A stretch of DNA of 64,000 nt, taken from NCBI GenBank assembly GCA_050012775.1, contig JBEKGN010000013.1, positions 62,001 to 126,000 of the forward strand. Reading direction: 5' to 3'. The stretch comes from Roseiarcus sp050012775 (GTDB lineage: Bacteria; Pseudomonadota; Alphaproteobacteria; Rhizobiales; Beijerinckiaceae). The notes under the pieces were generated by a model. It searched no databases and had not been told where the DNA came from. It saw only the letters and a list, made by a program, of their open reading frames with translations. Positions 43,841-54,389 of this stretch are shown piece by piece. How positions within the stretch are numbered: the stretch's first letter is position 1; every line of letters begins with the position of its first letter. A program made the position numbers and the translations under genes.

Positions 43841-45826
43841 ATGATCAACGTGTGGCGCCCTCGCAGAGCCGTTTCCGCCGCGTCCCTCGCGGCGCAAGCC
43901 GAGGAGCGCGCGTCCCATGCGCCGCGCGGCGGGCTCGCGGCTTTGTCGATCGGCGCGCTCGGCGTCGTCTACGGCGATATCGGCACTTCGCCGCTCTATG
44001 CCGTCGACCAGGTCTTCTCGGGGCCGGCCGGCGTGGCCGCGACGCCCGCCAATGTGCTCGGCTCGATATCCCTGGCGATCTGGACGATCACGCTGATCGT
44101 CGCGGTCAAATACGCGTTGCTCGTCCTCAACGCGCAGAACGACGGCGAAGGCGGCGTCTTCGCGCTGTACGGCCTGCTGCACAAATACAAGAATCACGGC
44201 GCGCTCGTCCTGTTGTGGTCGCTGATGCTCGGCGCCGGCCTGCTGTTCGGCGACGGCATGATCACGCCCGCGATCAGCGTGCTCTCGGCGGTCGAAGGAC
44301 TCGACGTCGCCACGCCCGCTTTCGCGCCTTATGTAATCCCGATTACGGTCGCGCTGCTGACCGCGCTGTTCGCCATTCAGTTCAAGGGCGCCTCGCGCAT
44401 CGGCGTCGTATTCGGGCCGGTGCTGATCGTGTGGTTCGTCGTCATCGCCGTTCTCGGCGTCTCGCAGATCGCGCGCGAGCCGCAAATCCTGGCGGCGTTC
44501 AATCCTGTGCTCGGATTGGCGTTCCTCGCGCGCTCCGGATTGCGCGAAGCGCTGCTCATCCTCAGCGCGATGATGCTGGTCGTCACCGGCGGCGAAGCGA
44601 TGTACGCCGATCTCGGGCATTTCGGCGCGCGGCCGATCCGCGTCAGCTGGTTCGCGATCGTCTTTCCCGCGCTTCTGGCCAATTATCTCGGGCAGGGCGC
44701 CTATATGCTCAGCGGCGCTCCCGTCGTGGGCGGCAAGCTCTTCTACAGCATGGCGCCGGCGCCGATGCTCTACCCCTTGGTGCTGCTGGCGACGGTCGCG
44801 ACCGTGATCGCCTCGCAGGCGTTGATTTCCGGCGCCTTTTCGCTGGCCTCGCAGGCCATCGGGCTCGGTCTCTTCCCGCGCATCGCCGTCCTGCACACCC
44901 ATCGCGCCCATGCCGGGCAGATTTACATTCCCTTCGTCAATTGGTCGCTCTTCCTCGGCTGCGTCGCGCTCGTCGTGGCGTTCGGTTCGGCCGCGGCGTT
45001 GGCGGCGGCCTATGGGCTGGCGGTGGCGGGCGTGATGCTGATCACGTCGCTGGCGATGTTCGCGATCGCACGGCGCTACTGGCGCTGGAGCGCATTGCGC
45101 ACGGCCCTCGTCTGGGCGCCGCTGACGGCGGTCAACGCGGCTTTCCTGATCGCCAGCTCGCTCAAATTCCTCGAAGGCGGCTTCGTGCCGCTCTCGGTCG
45201 GCGCGGCGGCTTTTGTGATCATGGCGACCTGGCGCTGGGGCCGCAAGGCGACCTTCGCCGCCTATGCCGCGAAATCGACGATGACGATGGCCGAGCTGAT
45301 CGCGCTCCATCGCGGCGCCAAGTTTCTCGTCGAGCGCAACGCGCTGCTGATGGCGCCGCATCCGTTGCACCATCCCGGCGACCGCGCGCCCGCCCTCGTC
45401 GCGCTTCTTTGGGAGCGGAGCGGCGTCCTGCCGCGCAACATGATCTTCGTCGAAGTGACCCACCCCAAGGTCCCCTACATCAGGGACAATCGCTATCACG
45501 TCACGGTCTTCGATCGCGATGGCGACAAGGGAAGCATCATCGGCGTCGAGCTTCGTTTCGGCTTCATGGAGGAGCCGAACGTCGAGCGCTTTCTCGAGGA
45601 TATGGCGCGCCACAGGCAGATCGACCTGCCGTCGGATCCCTCGCAATGGATCGTCCACGTCGCGCACGAAAACCTGCTGCCGGCCCGGAGCATGAGCGTC
45701 TTCAGGCGCCTGCGATTCCGGTTGTTCCTGTTCCTGCGCCTGGTTTCGCGGCCCGCCTATTACGCCTATGGCCTGGGCGACGAAGTGCGGCTTTCCGTGG
45801 AAATCATGCCGGTCAGGGTGCGGTAG
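43841..45826 (+). CDS. kup: Potassium uptake protein Kup
   Basis: This is a 661-residue KUP-family potassium transporter. LSIGALGVVYGDIGTSPLYA is the family's first-helix signature, and GDGMITPAISVLSAVEGLDV is the second. It has about 12 hydrophobic segments up to residue 450 and a cytoplasmic C-terminal domain of about 170 residues (HRGAKFLVERNALLMAP; GFMEEPNVERFLEDM). It works as a K+/H+ symporter in the inner membrane. The start ATG at 43841 gives MINVWRPRRAVSAASLAAQA. Full length, no frameshift. Confidence 0.95.
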   Translation: MINVWRPRRAVSAASLAAQAEERASHAPRGGLAALSIGALGVVYGDIGTSPLYAVDQVFSGPAGVAATPANVLGSISLAIWTITLIVAVKYALLVLNAQNDGEGGVFALYGLLHKYKNHGALVLLWSLMLGAGLLFGDGMITPAISVLSAVEGLDVATPAFAPYVIPITVALLTALFAIQFKGASRIGVVFGPVLIVWFVVIAVLGVSQIAREPQILAAFNPVLGLAFLARSGLREALLILSAMMLVVTGGEAMYADLGHFGARPIRVSWFAIVFPALLANYLGQGAYMLSGAPVVGGKLFYSMAPAPMLYPLVLLATVATVIASQALISGAFSLASQAIGLGLFPRIAVLHTHRAHAGQIYIPFVNWSLFLGCVALVVAFGSAAALAAAYGLAVAGVMLITSLAMFAIARRYWRWSALRTALVWAPLTAVNAAFLIASSLKFLEGGFVPLSVGAAAFVIMATWRWGRKATFAAYAAKSTMTMAELIALHRGAKFLVERNALLMAPHPLHHPGDRAPALVALLWERSGVLPRNMIFVEVTHPKVPYIRDNRYHVTVFDRDGDKGSIIGVELRFGFMEEPNVERFLEDMARHRQIDLPSDPSQWIVHVAHENLLPARSMSVFRRLRFRLFLFLRLVSRPAYYAYGLGDEVRLSVEIMPVRVR

Positions 45827-46030
45827 CGGACAAAGTCACACGCTTGGGGCCCGGTTGGCGGGTCCGTATTGGGCGGCGAGCGCAATCCGCCTCGGCAACG
45901 TCGCAGGCGTCTTGCGGCGGGTCGAAACGCGCCGATCGCGGCTCCGCCCGACCTCTCCTTGCGTCTCTTACGACTGTCGGCTTATGCTTGCGTGCCCACA
46001 TTCGGATCCGTGCGGTTTGGGGAGGGGCCA

Positions 46031-46528
46031 ATGAAGTGCGGCTTCGGCAAGACATTCGCCGGCGTGACAATCGTCATGGCTCTGGCTGCGCCGCTCGCGG
46101 GGTGCGGCTGGATTCCGGGGCCGACGCCAGCGTCAGCGCCTGCGCCAGCGCCGGCGCCTGCGGGGCCGTCCATTGCGTCGGACATGCTCGTCGGCAAGTG
46201 GGGCCTCGCTTCCTATCGCAAGGACGCGGACAAGGCCCGCACCGAGACCGCCGCGCGCGGGCAATGCAACAAGCCCTATGTGATCGGCAAGGGTCCGTCG
46301 GGCGGCGTCATGATGTATCTGGCCGATCAGCCGCAGGCGCAGGAACTCGTGGTCAAGGCCGGCGATGGGGGCAAGACCTATATTGGCCCGGCCGGCGATC
46401 CGCCCGGGGGTCAACTCGATCGCGAGCTGCTTTCCTTCGACAACAACATGTTCGTCACACAATGGGTCGATCCCGACGCCGCGACGCGCTACGGGACGAT
46501 GGTCTTTGTCCGTTGCTCGTCGAAATAG
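46031..46528 (+). CDS. Lipoprotein with Pro-Ala linker
   Basis: This is 165 residues from the ATG at 46031, behind GGAGGGG. MKCGFGKTFAGVTIVMALAA is a signal sequence, and LAGC near residue 25 is a lipobox, so it should be a lipid-anchored protein. A PTPASAPAPAPAPAGP linker separates the anchor from a globular domain (VGKWGLASYRKDADKARTET) ending in FVRCSSK. The globular domain is not one I can name. The longer upstream frame from 45869 is not needed. Confidence 0.8.
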   Translation: MKCGFGKTFAGVTIVMALAAPLAGCGWIPGPTPASAPAPAPAPAGPSIASDMLVGKWGLASYRKDADKARTETAARGQCNKPYVIGKGPSGGVMMYLADQPQAQELVVKAGDGGKTYIGPAGDPPGGQLDRELLSFDNNMFVTQWVDPDAATRYGTMVFVRCSSK

Positions 46529-46534
46529 AAAACG

Positions 46535-46556
46535 CCCTCGCTTGGGTTCGCGAGGG
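46535..46556. terminator. Hairpin after lipoprotein gene
   Basis: CCCTCGC (46535-46541) pairs with GCGAGGG (46550-46556) around an 8-base loop, 7 bp after the stop. The stem is strong but no T-run follows, so termination is uncertain. Confidence 0.45.
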
Positions 46557-46603
46557 AGGGTTCGGACGGATCGATGCGGCATTCGCAGCCGGAGCAGAAA
46601 ACC

Positions 46604-47239
46604 ATGCGAGGCGAGATGAGACTCGGATTGGCGGCGGCGGCGATTTGCCTGCTGGCCTTGGCCACGCCCTGCGGGCTCGGGGGCGGATCGGCGATGGCGG
46701 ATCCCGCGTCGCGCGACGAGATGCAGATCGACGACCAGCCGGGTTACGAACCCAGCGCGGAGCAGGAACAGCTTGACCCGCAGTATCAGCGCCAGTTCGT
46801 GTTTTACCGGACTGCGGAAGCGCCGGGCACCATCATCATTCAGACGGCTGAGCGCTACCTCTATCTCGTTCAGGGCAACAATCGCGCGATCCGTTACGGC
46901 ATTGGCGTCGGTCGCGACGGGTTCCAATGGCGGGGTCTGGTCAAGATTTCGCGCAAGCAGGAATGGCCGGACTGGCGCCCGCCGCCGGAGATGATCGACC
47001 GCCAGCCCTACTTGCCGCGTTTCATGGCGGGGGGTCCCGGAAATCCGCTCGGCGCGCGTGCGATGTATCTCGGCGCGACCGTCTACAGAATTCACGGCAC
47101 CAATCAGCCGGAAACGATCGGCTCGGCGGTTTCGTCGGGGTGCTTCCGGCTGATCAATCCCGACGTGATCGATCTCTTCGATCGGGTTCCCGTGGGCGCC
47201 AAAGTCATCGTGCGTCAGGCTCCCTCCGTCGAGGGCTGA
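46604..47239 (+). CDS. L,D-transpeptidase (YkuD domain), exported
   Basis: This is about 211 residues from the ATG at 46604, which has GGAGCAG seven bases upstream; an in-frame ATG at 46574 is less likely. MRLGLAAAAICLLALATPCG is a signal sequence. The catalytic motif IHGTNQPETIGSAVSSGCFR (His and Cys in H-x14-17-(S/T)-x-G-C-(I/V/F)-R) and the VQGNNRAIRYGIGVGR start of the domain identify a YkuD cross-linking enzyme for peptidoglycan or for attaching proteins to it. Periplasmic. Confidence 0.9.
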   Translation: MRGEMRLGLAAAAICLLALATPCGLGGGSAMADPASRDEMQIDDQPGYEPSAEQEQLDPQYQRQFVFYRTAEAPGTIIIQTAERYLYLVQGNNRAIRYGIGVGRDGFQWRGLVKISRKQEWPDWRPPPEMIDRQPYLPRFMAGGPGNPLGARAMYLGATVYRIHGTNQPETIGSAVSSGCFRLINPDVIDLFDRVPVGAKVIVRQAPSVEG

Positions 47240-47309
47240 CACTGCGCAAACCGAAATGGCGAAGGCCCTGACTAGGTTCTAACCGCCGAAGCAAGCGAGT
47301 ACAGCGCCC

Positions 47310-48341
47310 ATGTTCATTCGCAAACGCAGATCGGTTTCATTCTCGTGCGCGGCGTTCGTCGCCGGCGCGTTGGCCTGCGGCGCGGCGTCCGCGCAAACGT
47401 TGAAGGCGGTCAAGGACCGCGGCGCGCTGATCTGCGGCGTCAGTCACGGGTTGCCGGGTTTTGCGAGCGCCGACGCCAAAGGCGTCTGGTCGGGGATCGA
47501 CGTCGATTACTGTCGCGCCGTCGCCGCGGCCATTTTCAACGATCCCGAGAAGGTGCAATTCACGCCGCTCGCGGTCGACGAGCGTTTCGACGCGCTCCGG
47601 TCGGGCAAGATCGACGTGTTGGCGCACAACTCGACCTGGACGATGGCGCGCGAAGCGGAGTACGGCCTGACCTTCGTCGGCGTCAACTACTATGATGGAC
47701 AAGGATTTCTGGTGCACAAAGTTCCCGAGATCGCCTCGGCGCTGGAACTCGACGGCGCCAAGGTCTGCGTTCAGACGGGAACGACGACGATCGACAATTT
47801 CGAGGATTACTTCAAAAGCAACAATATGAAATTCGAAGCGATCGAGGAAGCCTCGCAGGACGACGCGCTGAAGGATTACGCCTCCGGCAAATGCGCGGTG
47901 CTGACAAGCGACGTATCTCAACTCTACGCGCTGCGACTGCAACTGGCCAAGCCCGGCGACCATGTGATTCTGCCCGACGTCATTTCAAAAGAGCCGCTCG
48001 GCCTAGCGGTTCGCCAGGACGATCCGCAATGGGTGCAAATCGTCAAGTGGGTCGATTTCGCGCTGATCAACGCCGAGGAACTCGGCGTTGGTTCGAAGAC
48101 CGTCGACGACGCGCTGAAGTCGAGAAAACCGGCCGTCAGACGGCTCGTCGGCGTCGAAGGGAATTTCGGCGAAAAGATCGGCCTTGGGGCCGATTGGGCG
48201 GCCGACGCCATCCGCGCGGTCGGCAATTACGGCGAAGTTTATGAGCGCGACATCGGCTCGAAATCCAAACTCGGCATCCCCCGCGGACTGAATGAGCTGT
48301 GGAACATGGGCGGCATCCAATACGCGCCGCCGATCCGTTGA
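47310..48341 (+). CDS. aapJ: General L-amino acid ABC transporter, periplasmic binding protein
   Basis: This is a 343-residue protein with a signal peptide (MFIRKRRSVSFSCAAFVAGA, cleavage near ASAQT). TLKAVKDRGALICGVSHGLP is the AapJ-type opening, followed by WSGIDVDYCRAVAAAIF and later AHNSTWTMAREAEYGLTFVG and NYYDGQGFLVHK. These place it with AapJ/BztA rather than with generic solute-binding proteins. It delivers L-amino acids to AapQ/AapM. The partner gene aapQ begins at the far right edge of the window, over 15 kb away. Confidence 0.85.
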   Translation: MFIRKRRSVSFSCAAFVAGALACGAASAQTLKAVKDRGALICGVSHGLPGFASADAKGVWSGIDVDYCRAVAAAIFNDPEKVQFTPLAVDERFDALRSGKIDVLAHNSTWTMAREAEYGLTFVGVNYYDGQGFLVHKVPEIASALELDGAKVCVQTGTTTIDNFEDYFKSNNMKFEAIEEASQDDALKDYASGKCAVLTSDVSQLYALRLQLAKPGDHVILPDVISKEPLGLAVRQDDPQWVQIVKWVDFALINAEELGVGSKTVDDALKSRKPAVRRLVGVEGNFGEKIGLGADWAADAIRAVGNYGEVYERDIGSKSKLGIPRGLNELWNMGGIQYAPPIR

Positions 48342-48607
48342 GACGCAATTCCAATGACGACGCGGCGCGGAAGGAAAAGCCCGCGAGGGCCGATTTCAAG
48401 CCCGCGCAGATCGAACGATCCCGACGGCGGCCGTCCGTTCAATGTGCCGCCGGTCAGGCTCCCGTTTCGCATTTGATCGTCGCGGCGGCGTGATCGTCGT
48501 CGCTGTTTTTGGCTGAGCGCGCTTTCCCGCGCCAACCCGACCAGCTTCGCTGCGCCGGCCCGCGCGCCGTCAACGCTCGGGCGATCGCGGGAACCTGAAC
48601 CTCGAAT

Positions 48608-49303
48608 TTATCCGCGGTCGCCGGCCGCGGGAAGAGCCGCCTTGCGCAGCCTGAGCAAGGTGAAGAGGCGCAGCGGCGCCAGTTCGCGCCGCTCCAGCAG
48701 TTCCGCGTCGGGGCGCGCGGCGATCCAGCCGCCGATCGCGGAATAGGGGAATTGCGGATGCCAGCCGAGCCAGGCGGCGGATTTTTCCATCGCGGCTTCG
48801 ATTGTGGCGCGCGCGCCGCGTTCGGCGGCGAAATGGTTCATGACGATCATCTGTCCGCCGGGCCGCAGGACGCGCCACATCTCATCGAGCACGCGCGCCG
48901 GGTTCGGCACGACGCTCATGACATAGGGCGCGAGGGCGACATCGAATTGCGCATCGGGAAATTCGAGCGCGCCAGCGTCCATGACCTGAAGGCTCTTCAC
49001 TTGCCGCAACGCTTTGCGGGCGACGCGCTCGCGCGCGATTCTGAGCATCGCCGCGCTGAGGTCGATGCCGGTGACGCGCACGTTCGCGGGCATCAGGCCG
49101 AGTTCCAGGCCGGTGCCGACGCCCACGACGAGGATCGCGCCGTCCGCGCCCGCCGCCTCGACCGCCGCGCGCGTCGCGGCCAGCCGGCCGGGATGGAACG
49201 GCAGATCGAAAATGAGATCGTAGATCGGCGCCCAGCGGCTGTAGGCGGCTTCGGTCGGGCCTTTGGCGGAGGCATGCGTCCGCGCCGCGCTGGAATGGGG
49301 CAT
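48608..49303 (-). CDS. Class I SAM methyltransferase (PmtA-like)
   Basis: This is a 231-residue protein. YSRWAPIYDLIFDLPFHPGR opens the domain, ILVVGVGTGLELGLMP is a motif I with the E/D-x-G-x-G-x-G pattern (VGVGTG), and APYVMSVVPNPARVLDEMWR and LRPGGQMIVMNHF follow. The pattern resembles bacterial phosphatidylethanolamine N-methyltransferases of the PmtA type, which make phosphatidylcholine. The match is by motif, so other small-molecule methylases remain possible. It is located 118 bp downstream of the topA stop, on the same strand. Confidence 0.7.
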   Translation of the reverse strand: MPHSSAARTHASAKGPTEAAYSRWAPIYDLIFDLPFHPGRLAATRAAVEAAGADGAILVVGVGTGLELGLMPANVRVTGIDLSAAMLRIARERVARKALRQVKSLQVMDAGALEFPDAQFDVALAPYVMSVVPNPARVLDEMWRVLRPGGQMIVMNHFAAERGARATIEAAMEKSAAWLGWHPQFPYSAIGGWIAARPDAELLERRELAPLRLFTLLRLRKAALPAAGDRG

Positions 49304-49421
49304 GACGCAAAACTCCCCTTTTCGCCCTTCGTCCGCGCGGCGGAGGCCGCGACCGAAGTTATCATCTTACGCCAAATGGCCGCGCCGCGCCAACTCCCGA
49401 TCGTCTTGCGTGGGTCCGTGT

Positions 49422-52292
49422 TCAGGCCTTTCGCTTCGTCTTCGTGGGCGCGGTCTTAGCCTTGGCGACGGCCGGCTTGGTCTTGGCTTTCTTGGCGTCC
49501 GGCGCGGACGGCGCCGCCGCCTTGGCCGCGCCCGTCTTCTTGGCGGGGGCCTTGGTCTTGGGTTTGGCGGTCTTGCGGGCGCTGGGCCGGGCCGGGCGGC
49601 CTTCGCGTTCCGCGATCAAGGCGACCGCTTCGCCGAGCGTGATTTCGTCAGGCGAAATCGATTTGGGGATCGTCGCATTGACCTTGCCCCAATTGACGTA
49701 GGCGCCGAAGCGTCCCGCGCGCACGGTGATCGGACCGCCCTCGGGATGATCGCCCAGCGCGCGGCCGCCTCCGCCGCCGCCGCCCGCGGCCCGGGCCGCG
49801 AGCATCGCCACGGCGTCATCGAGCGTCAGCGACGCGGGATCGGTTCCCTTGGGCAGCGTCGCATTGACCTTGCCGTGATTGACATAGGCGCCGAAACGCC
49901 CTTGCCGGACAGTGACGGCGCCGCCGAGCGTCGGATGTTCGCCGAGCGCGCGCCCCGCGTCGGCGCCGAAGCGACCGCGGCCGGCGCCGCTCTCCTTGGC
50001 CACGATCAAGTCGATCGCGCGGTTGGCGCCGATTTCCAGCACGTCGTCGTCCTTGCCGAGATTGGCGTAGATCTTGCCGTGCTGCACGTAAGATCCGTAG
50101 CGCCCGACTCCCGCCAGGATCGGCTCGCCGCTCGTCGGATGTTTGGCCACCTCGCGCGGCAGCGACAAGAGCGCGAGCGCTTGGGCCAAGGTGACGTCGC
50201 CCGGCGAGAGGCCCTTGGGCAGCGAGCAGCGCTTCGGCTTCTCGCCCTCGCCCTGCTGCACGTAATCGCCGAAGCGGCCGCCGCGCAGCGTGATCTCGTC
50301 GCCGGTTTGCGGATCGACGCCGAGCGCGCGCACGCCCGGCCGATCGCCGTCGGCGCCGGCGCCGTCCTGCCCATTGGGCGACAGCACGCGGGTGAACTTG
50401 CATTCGGGATAATTCGAGCAGCCGATGAAAGCGCCGAACTTGCCGAGCTTCAGCGACAATTGTCCCTTGCCGCAGGACGGGCATTGCCGGGGATCGCCGC
50501 CGTCGGCGCGCGCGGGAAATATGTGCGGACCGAGCAGCTCGTTGAGGCTGTCGAGCACCTGCGTGGTGCGCAAATCCTTGGTGCCGCCGAGCGCGCCCGA
50601 AAAATCGTTCCAGAAGTCGCGCAGCAGATCCTTCCAGTCGATCTCGCTGTTGGAGACCCTGTCGAGCTTCTCCTCGAGGTCGGCGGTGAAGTCGTAGCCG
50701 ACGTATTTGGCGAAGAAGGACTCGAGAAAGGCGGTGACGAGCCGGCCCTTGTCCTCGGGGATCAGCCGTTTCTTCTCCAACCTGACGTAGTCGCGGTCGC
50801 GCAGCACGGCGAGCGTCGAGGCGTAGGTCGAGGGACGGCCGATGCCGAGTTCCTCCATGCGCTTGACCAGCGTCGCCTCGGTGTAGCGCGGCGGCGGCTC
50901 GGTGAAATGCTGGCTCGCCTCGATGCGCTCCTTGGTCAGCGGCTCGCCCACCTTCATCGGCGGCAGGCGCGCCGAGTCCTCGTCCTCGTCGTCGTCGCGG
51001 CCTTCCTGGTAGAGCGCGAGGAAGCCGGCAAAACGCACGACCTGGCCGGTGGCGCGGAATTCGAGCTTGCGCTGAGCCGCCTCGGCGAGAATGTCGACCG
51101 TCGTGCGTTCGAGTTCGGCGCTCTCCATCTGGCAGGCGAGCGTGCGGTTCCAGATCAGCTCGTAGAGCTTGGCCTGCTCGGGTTCGAGGTGGCGCGCGAC
51201 GTCGCGCGGGCGCAGCGTCATGTCCGTCGGGCGAATCGCCTCGTGGGCTTCCTGCGCGTTCTTGGCCTTGACGGTGTATTTGCGCGGCGCGCCGGGCACA
51301 TAGGCGTCGCCGAAGTCCTTGGCGATGACCTTGCGCGCGCTGGCGACGGCCTCGGGCGCGAGGTCGACGCCGTCGGTGCGCATATAGGTGATGAGGCCGA
51401 CGGCGCCCTCGCCGATGTCGAGGCCCTCGTAGAGGCGCTGGGCGATCTGCATGGTGCGCGCCGGCGCCAGGCCGAGCTTGCGCGAGGCTTCCTGCTGCAA
51501 CGTGGAGGTGGTGAACGGCGGGTAGGGGTGGCGCTTGATCGGCTTCGCCTCGACCTCGACGACGGTGAACTTCGCCGTTTCGAGCGCGGCCTTGAAATCT
51601 TCCGCCTCCTTGCCCGAGCCGATGTCGAGCCGGGCGATCTTCTTGCCGTCGGCGCCGACGAGGCGCGCCGTGAAGGGCGCGTCGGCGAGCGTCTTCAAAT
51701 GCGCGACGATCGACCAATATTCGCGCTGGACGAATTTCTCGATCTCCAGCTCGCGATCGCAGACGATGCGCAGCGCCACCGATTGCACGCGGCCCGCCGA
51801 GCGCGCGCCCGGCAATTTGCGCCACAGGACCGGCGAGAGGTTGAAGCCGACGAGATAGTCGAGCGCGCGGCGGGCGCGATAGGCGTCGACCAGCGCCTCG
51901 TCGATCTCGCGGGGGTGGCGCATCGCCTCGGCGACGGCGTCCTTGGTTACGGCGTTGAAGACGACGCGGTCGACGCGCTTGTCCTTGAGAACTTTCTTGG
52001 CCTTGAGGATTTCATAGACGTGCCACGAGATCGCCTCGCCCTCGCGGTCCGGGTCGGTCGCCAGAATGACGCGCTCGGCGTTCTTGACCGCCCCGGCGAT
52101 GTCGGCGAGCCGCTTGGCGGCCTTGGCGTCGATTTCCCAACGCATGGCGAAATCGTGGTCGGGATCGACCGAGCCGTCCTTGGCGGCGAGATCGCGAACG
52201 TGGCCGAAGGAGGCGTAGACCTCATAATCCTTGCCGAGATATTTGCCGACGGTCTTCACCTTGGTCGGCGACTCGACGATGACGACTTTCAT
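49422..52292 (-). CDS. topA: DNA topoisomerase I
   Basis: This is 956 residues from the ATG at 52292 (MKVVIVESPTKVKTVGKYLG); the frame is open 105 bp further, but the family start is at this ATG, with GAGGA upstream. The TOPRIM domain is at the N-terminus (LATDPDREGEAISWH), and the active-site Tyr is in GLITYMRTDGVDL. It is followed by one zinc ribbon (CPSC to CSNYPEC) and four C-terminal topo repeats (for example GRFGAYVNHGKVNATLPKG). The final 60 residues are a Lys/Ala/Pro-rich tail. It relaxes negative supercoils. Confidence 0.95.
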   Translation of the reverse strand: MKVVIVESPTKVKTVGKYLGKDYEVYASFGHVRDLAAKDGSVDPDHDFAMRWEIDAKAAKRLADIAGAVKNAERVILATDPDREGEAISWHVYEILKAKKVLKDKRVDRVVFNAVTKDAVAEAMRHPREIDEALVDAYRARRALDYLVGFNLSPVLWRKLPGARSAGRVQSVALRIVCDRELEIEKFVQREYWSIVAHLKTLADAPFTARLVGADGKKIARLDIGSGKEAEDFKAALETAKFTVVEVEAKPIKRHPYPPFTTSTLQQEASRKLGLAPARTMQIAQRLYEGLDIGEGAVGLITYMRTDGVDLAPEAVASARKVIAKDFGDAYVPGAPRKYTVKAKNAQEAHEAIRPTDMTLRPRDVARHLEPEQAKLYELIWNRTLACQMESAELERTTVDILAEAAQRKLEFRATGQVVRFAGFLALYQEGRDDDEDEDSARLPPMKVGEPLTKERIEASQHFTEPPPRYTEATLVKRMEELGIGRPSTYASTLAVLRDRDYVRLEKKRLIPEDKGRLVTAFLESFFAKYVGYDFTADLEEKLDRVSNSEIDWKDLLRDFWNDFSGALGGTKDLRTTQVLDSLNELLGPHIFPARADGGDPRQCPSCGKGQLSLKLGKFGAFIGCSNYPECKFTRVLSPNGQDGAGADGDRPGVRALGVDPQTGDEITLRGGRFGDYVQQGEGEKPKRCSLPKGLSPGDVTLAQALALLSLPREVAKHPTSGEPILAGVGRYGSYVQHGKIYANLGKDDDVLEIGANRAIDLIVAKESGAGRGRFGADAGRALGEHPTLGGAVTVRQGRFGAYVNHGKVNATLPKGTDPASLTLDDAVAMLAARAAGGGGGGGRALGDHPEGGPITVRAGRFGAYVNWGKVNATIPKSISPDEITLGEAVALIAEREGRPARPSARKTAKPKTKAPAKKTGAAKAAAPSAPDAKKAKTKPAVAKAKTAPTKTKRKA

Positions 52293-52491
52293 GCGCAATG
52301 GTCCTCGCAGGAGCAGCGCCGTCTCGGCGCGCCTGCTGAAAATCTCAAGGCCCGAACGGGCCGGGCGGCGCGCGGAAAATGGTTGAGGGCGAGGCAAGTG
52401 TCAAATTCGCCCCGGCGGCGGTCGGCGATTCCGGCTCAGCCGCCCGCCCGCTTGCCCCATCGCGGCGCGGCGCATATAGGCTTGACTTCTC

Positions 52492-53442
<951 letters not shown>

Positions 53443-53476
53443 GGCGCTATCGCGCGTCACCGCGAACGCGAGGCTC

Positions 53477-54337
53477 TCAGTCGCGCCGGCCTGCCTTGTC
53501 CAGGGCCGCGAATTCCGCGTCCGTCAGCGCGATCTCCGCCGCAGCGACGTTTTCTTCGAGATGCGCGACTTTCGACGTGCCGGGAATCGGCAGCATGACG
53601 GGGCTGCGCTTGAGGAGCCAGGCGAGGGCGATCTGGCCGGGCGTCGCGCGATGGGCGCGCGCGATCGCTTCGAGCGAGGCGCCGGGCCTGGCGAGTTCGC
53701 CGGCGGCGAGCGGATACCAGGGAATGAAGCCGATGCCGCGTTTCTCGCAGTGCTCGAGCACGGCCTCGCTCGCACGATCGGCGAGGTTGTAGCGGTTCTG
53801 CACCGTCGCGACGGGAAAGACCTTCGCGGCCGCCTCGATGTCGTCGACCGAGACTTCGCTGAGGCCCGCGAAGCGGATGACCTTCGCGTCGATGAGGGAC
53901 TTGATCGCGCCGAACTGCTCGTCGCGCGGCACTTTGGGATCGATGCGGTGCAATTGCCACAGGTCGATCGTCTCGACGCCGAGATTGCGGCGGCTCTTGT
54001 GGGCCTGCTCGACGAGATAGTCCGGCCGCCCCAGCGGGCTCCACCGGTCCGGCCCGCTGCGCGTGAGGCCGCCCTTCGTGGCGACGAGGATTTCGCCGTA
54101 GGGATGCAGCGCTTCACGGATGAGCCGCTCGGAAACGTCGGGCCCGTAGGAATCGGCGGTGTCGATGAAATTCACGCCGAGGTCGGGCAGGCGCCGCAGC
54201 ACGCGCAGAGCTTCGGCGCGATCCGCCGGCTCGCCCCAGATTCCACGCCCGGTCACGCGCATCGCGCCATAGCCGAGGCGATGGATCGCGATCTCTCCGC
54301 CGATCTTGAATACGCCTGATTTCGCCGCGTCGCTCAT
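53477..54337 (-). CDS. Aldo/keto reductase
   Basis: This is 286 residues from the ATG at 54337 (MSDAAKSGVFKIGGEIAIHR). The TIM barrel holds the catalytic set: NFIDTADSYGPDVSERLIRE (Asp and Tyr), the Lys in VATKGG, and LWQLHRIDPK with the His. MLPIPGTSKVAHLEENV is the NADPH phosphate-binding region. A general carbonyl reductase; the physiological substrate is unknown. It lies 53 bp downstream of hemF in the same direction, so it may be on the same transcript. Confidence 0.9.
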   Translation of the reverse strand: MSDAAKSGVFKIGGEIAIHRLGYGAMRVTGRGIWGEPADRAEALRVLRRLPDLGVNFIDTADSYGPDVSERLIREALHPYGEILVATKGGLTRSGPDRWSPLGRPDYLVEQAHKSRRNLGVETIDLWQLHRIDPKVPRDEQFGAIKSLIDAKVIRFAGLSEVSVDDIEAAAKVFPVATVQNRYNLADRASEAVLEHCEKRGIGFIPWYPLAAGELARPGASLEAIARAHRATPGQIALAWLLKRSPVMLPIPGTSKVAHLEENVAAAEIALTDAEFAALDKAGRRD

Positions 54338-54389
54338 TTCGTCGTCTCCGTCTTCGCGTCCCGCGGCCCATGACAGCGTCCGCCGCCGC

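Noticed and set aside
43331..45667. Minus-strand open frame of about 780 codons across kup
   Set aside because: Antisense to kup, whose membrane segments and motifs are intact. Asp/Arg/Gly-rich, no domain.
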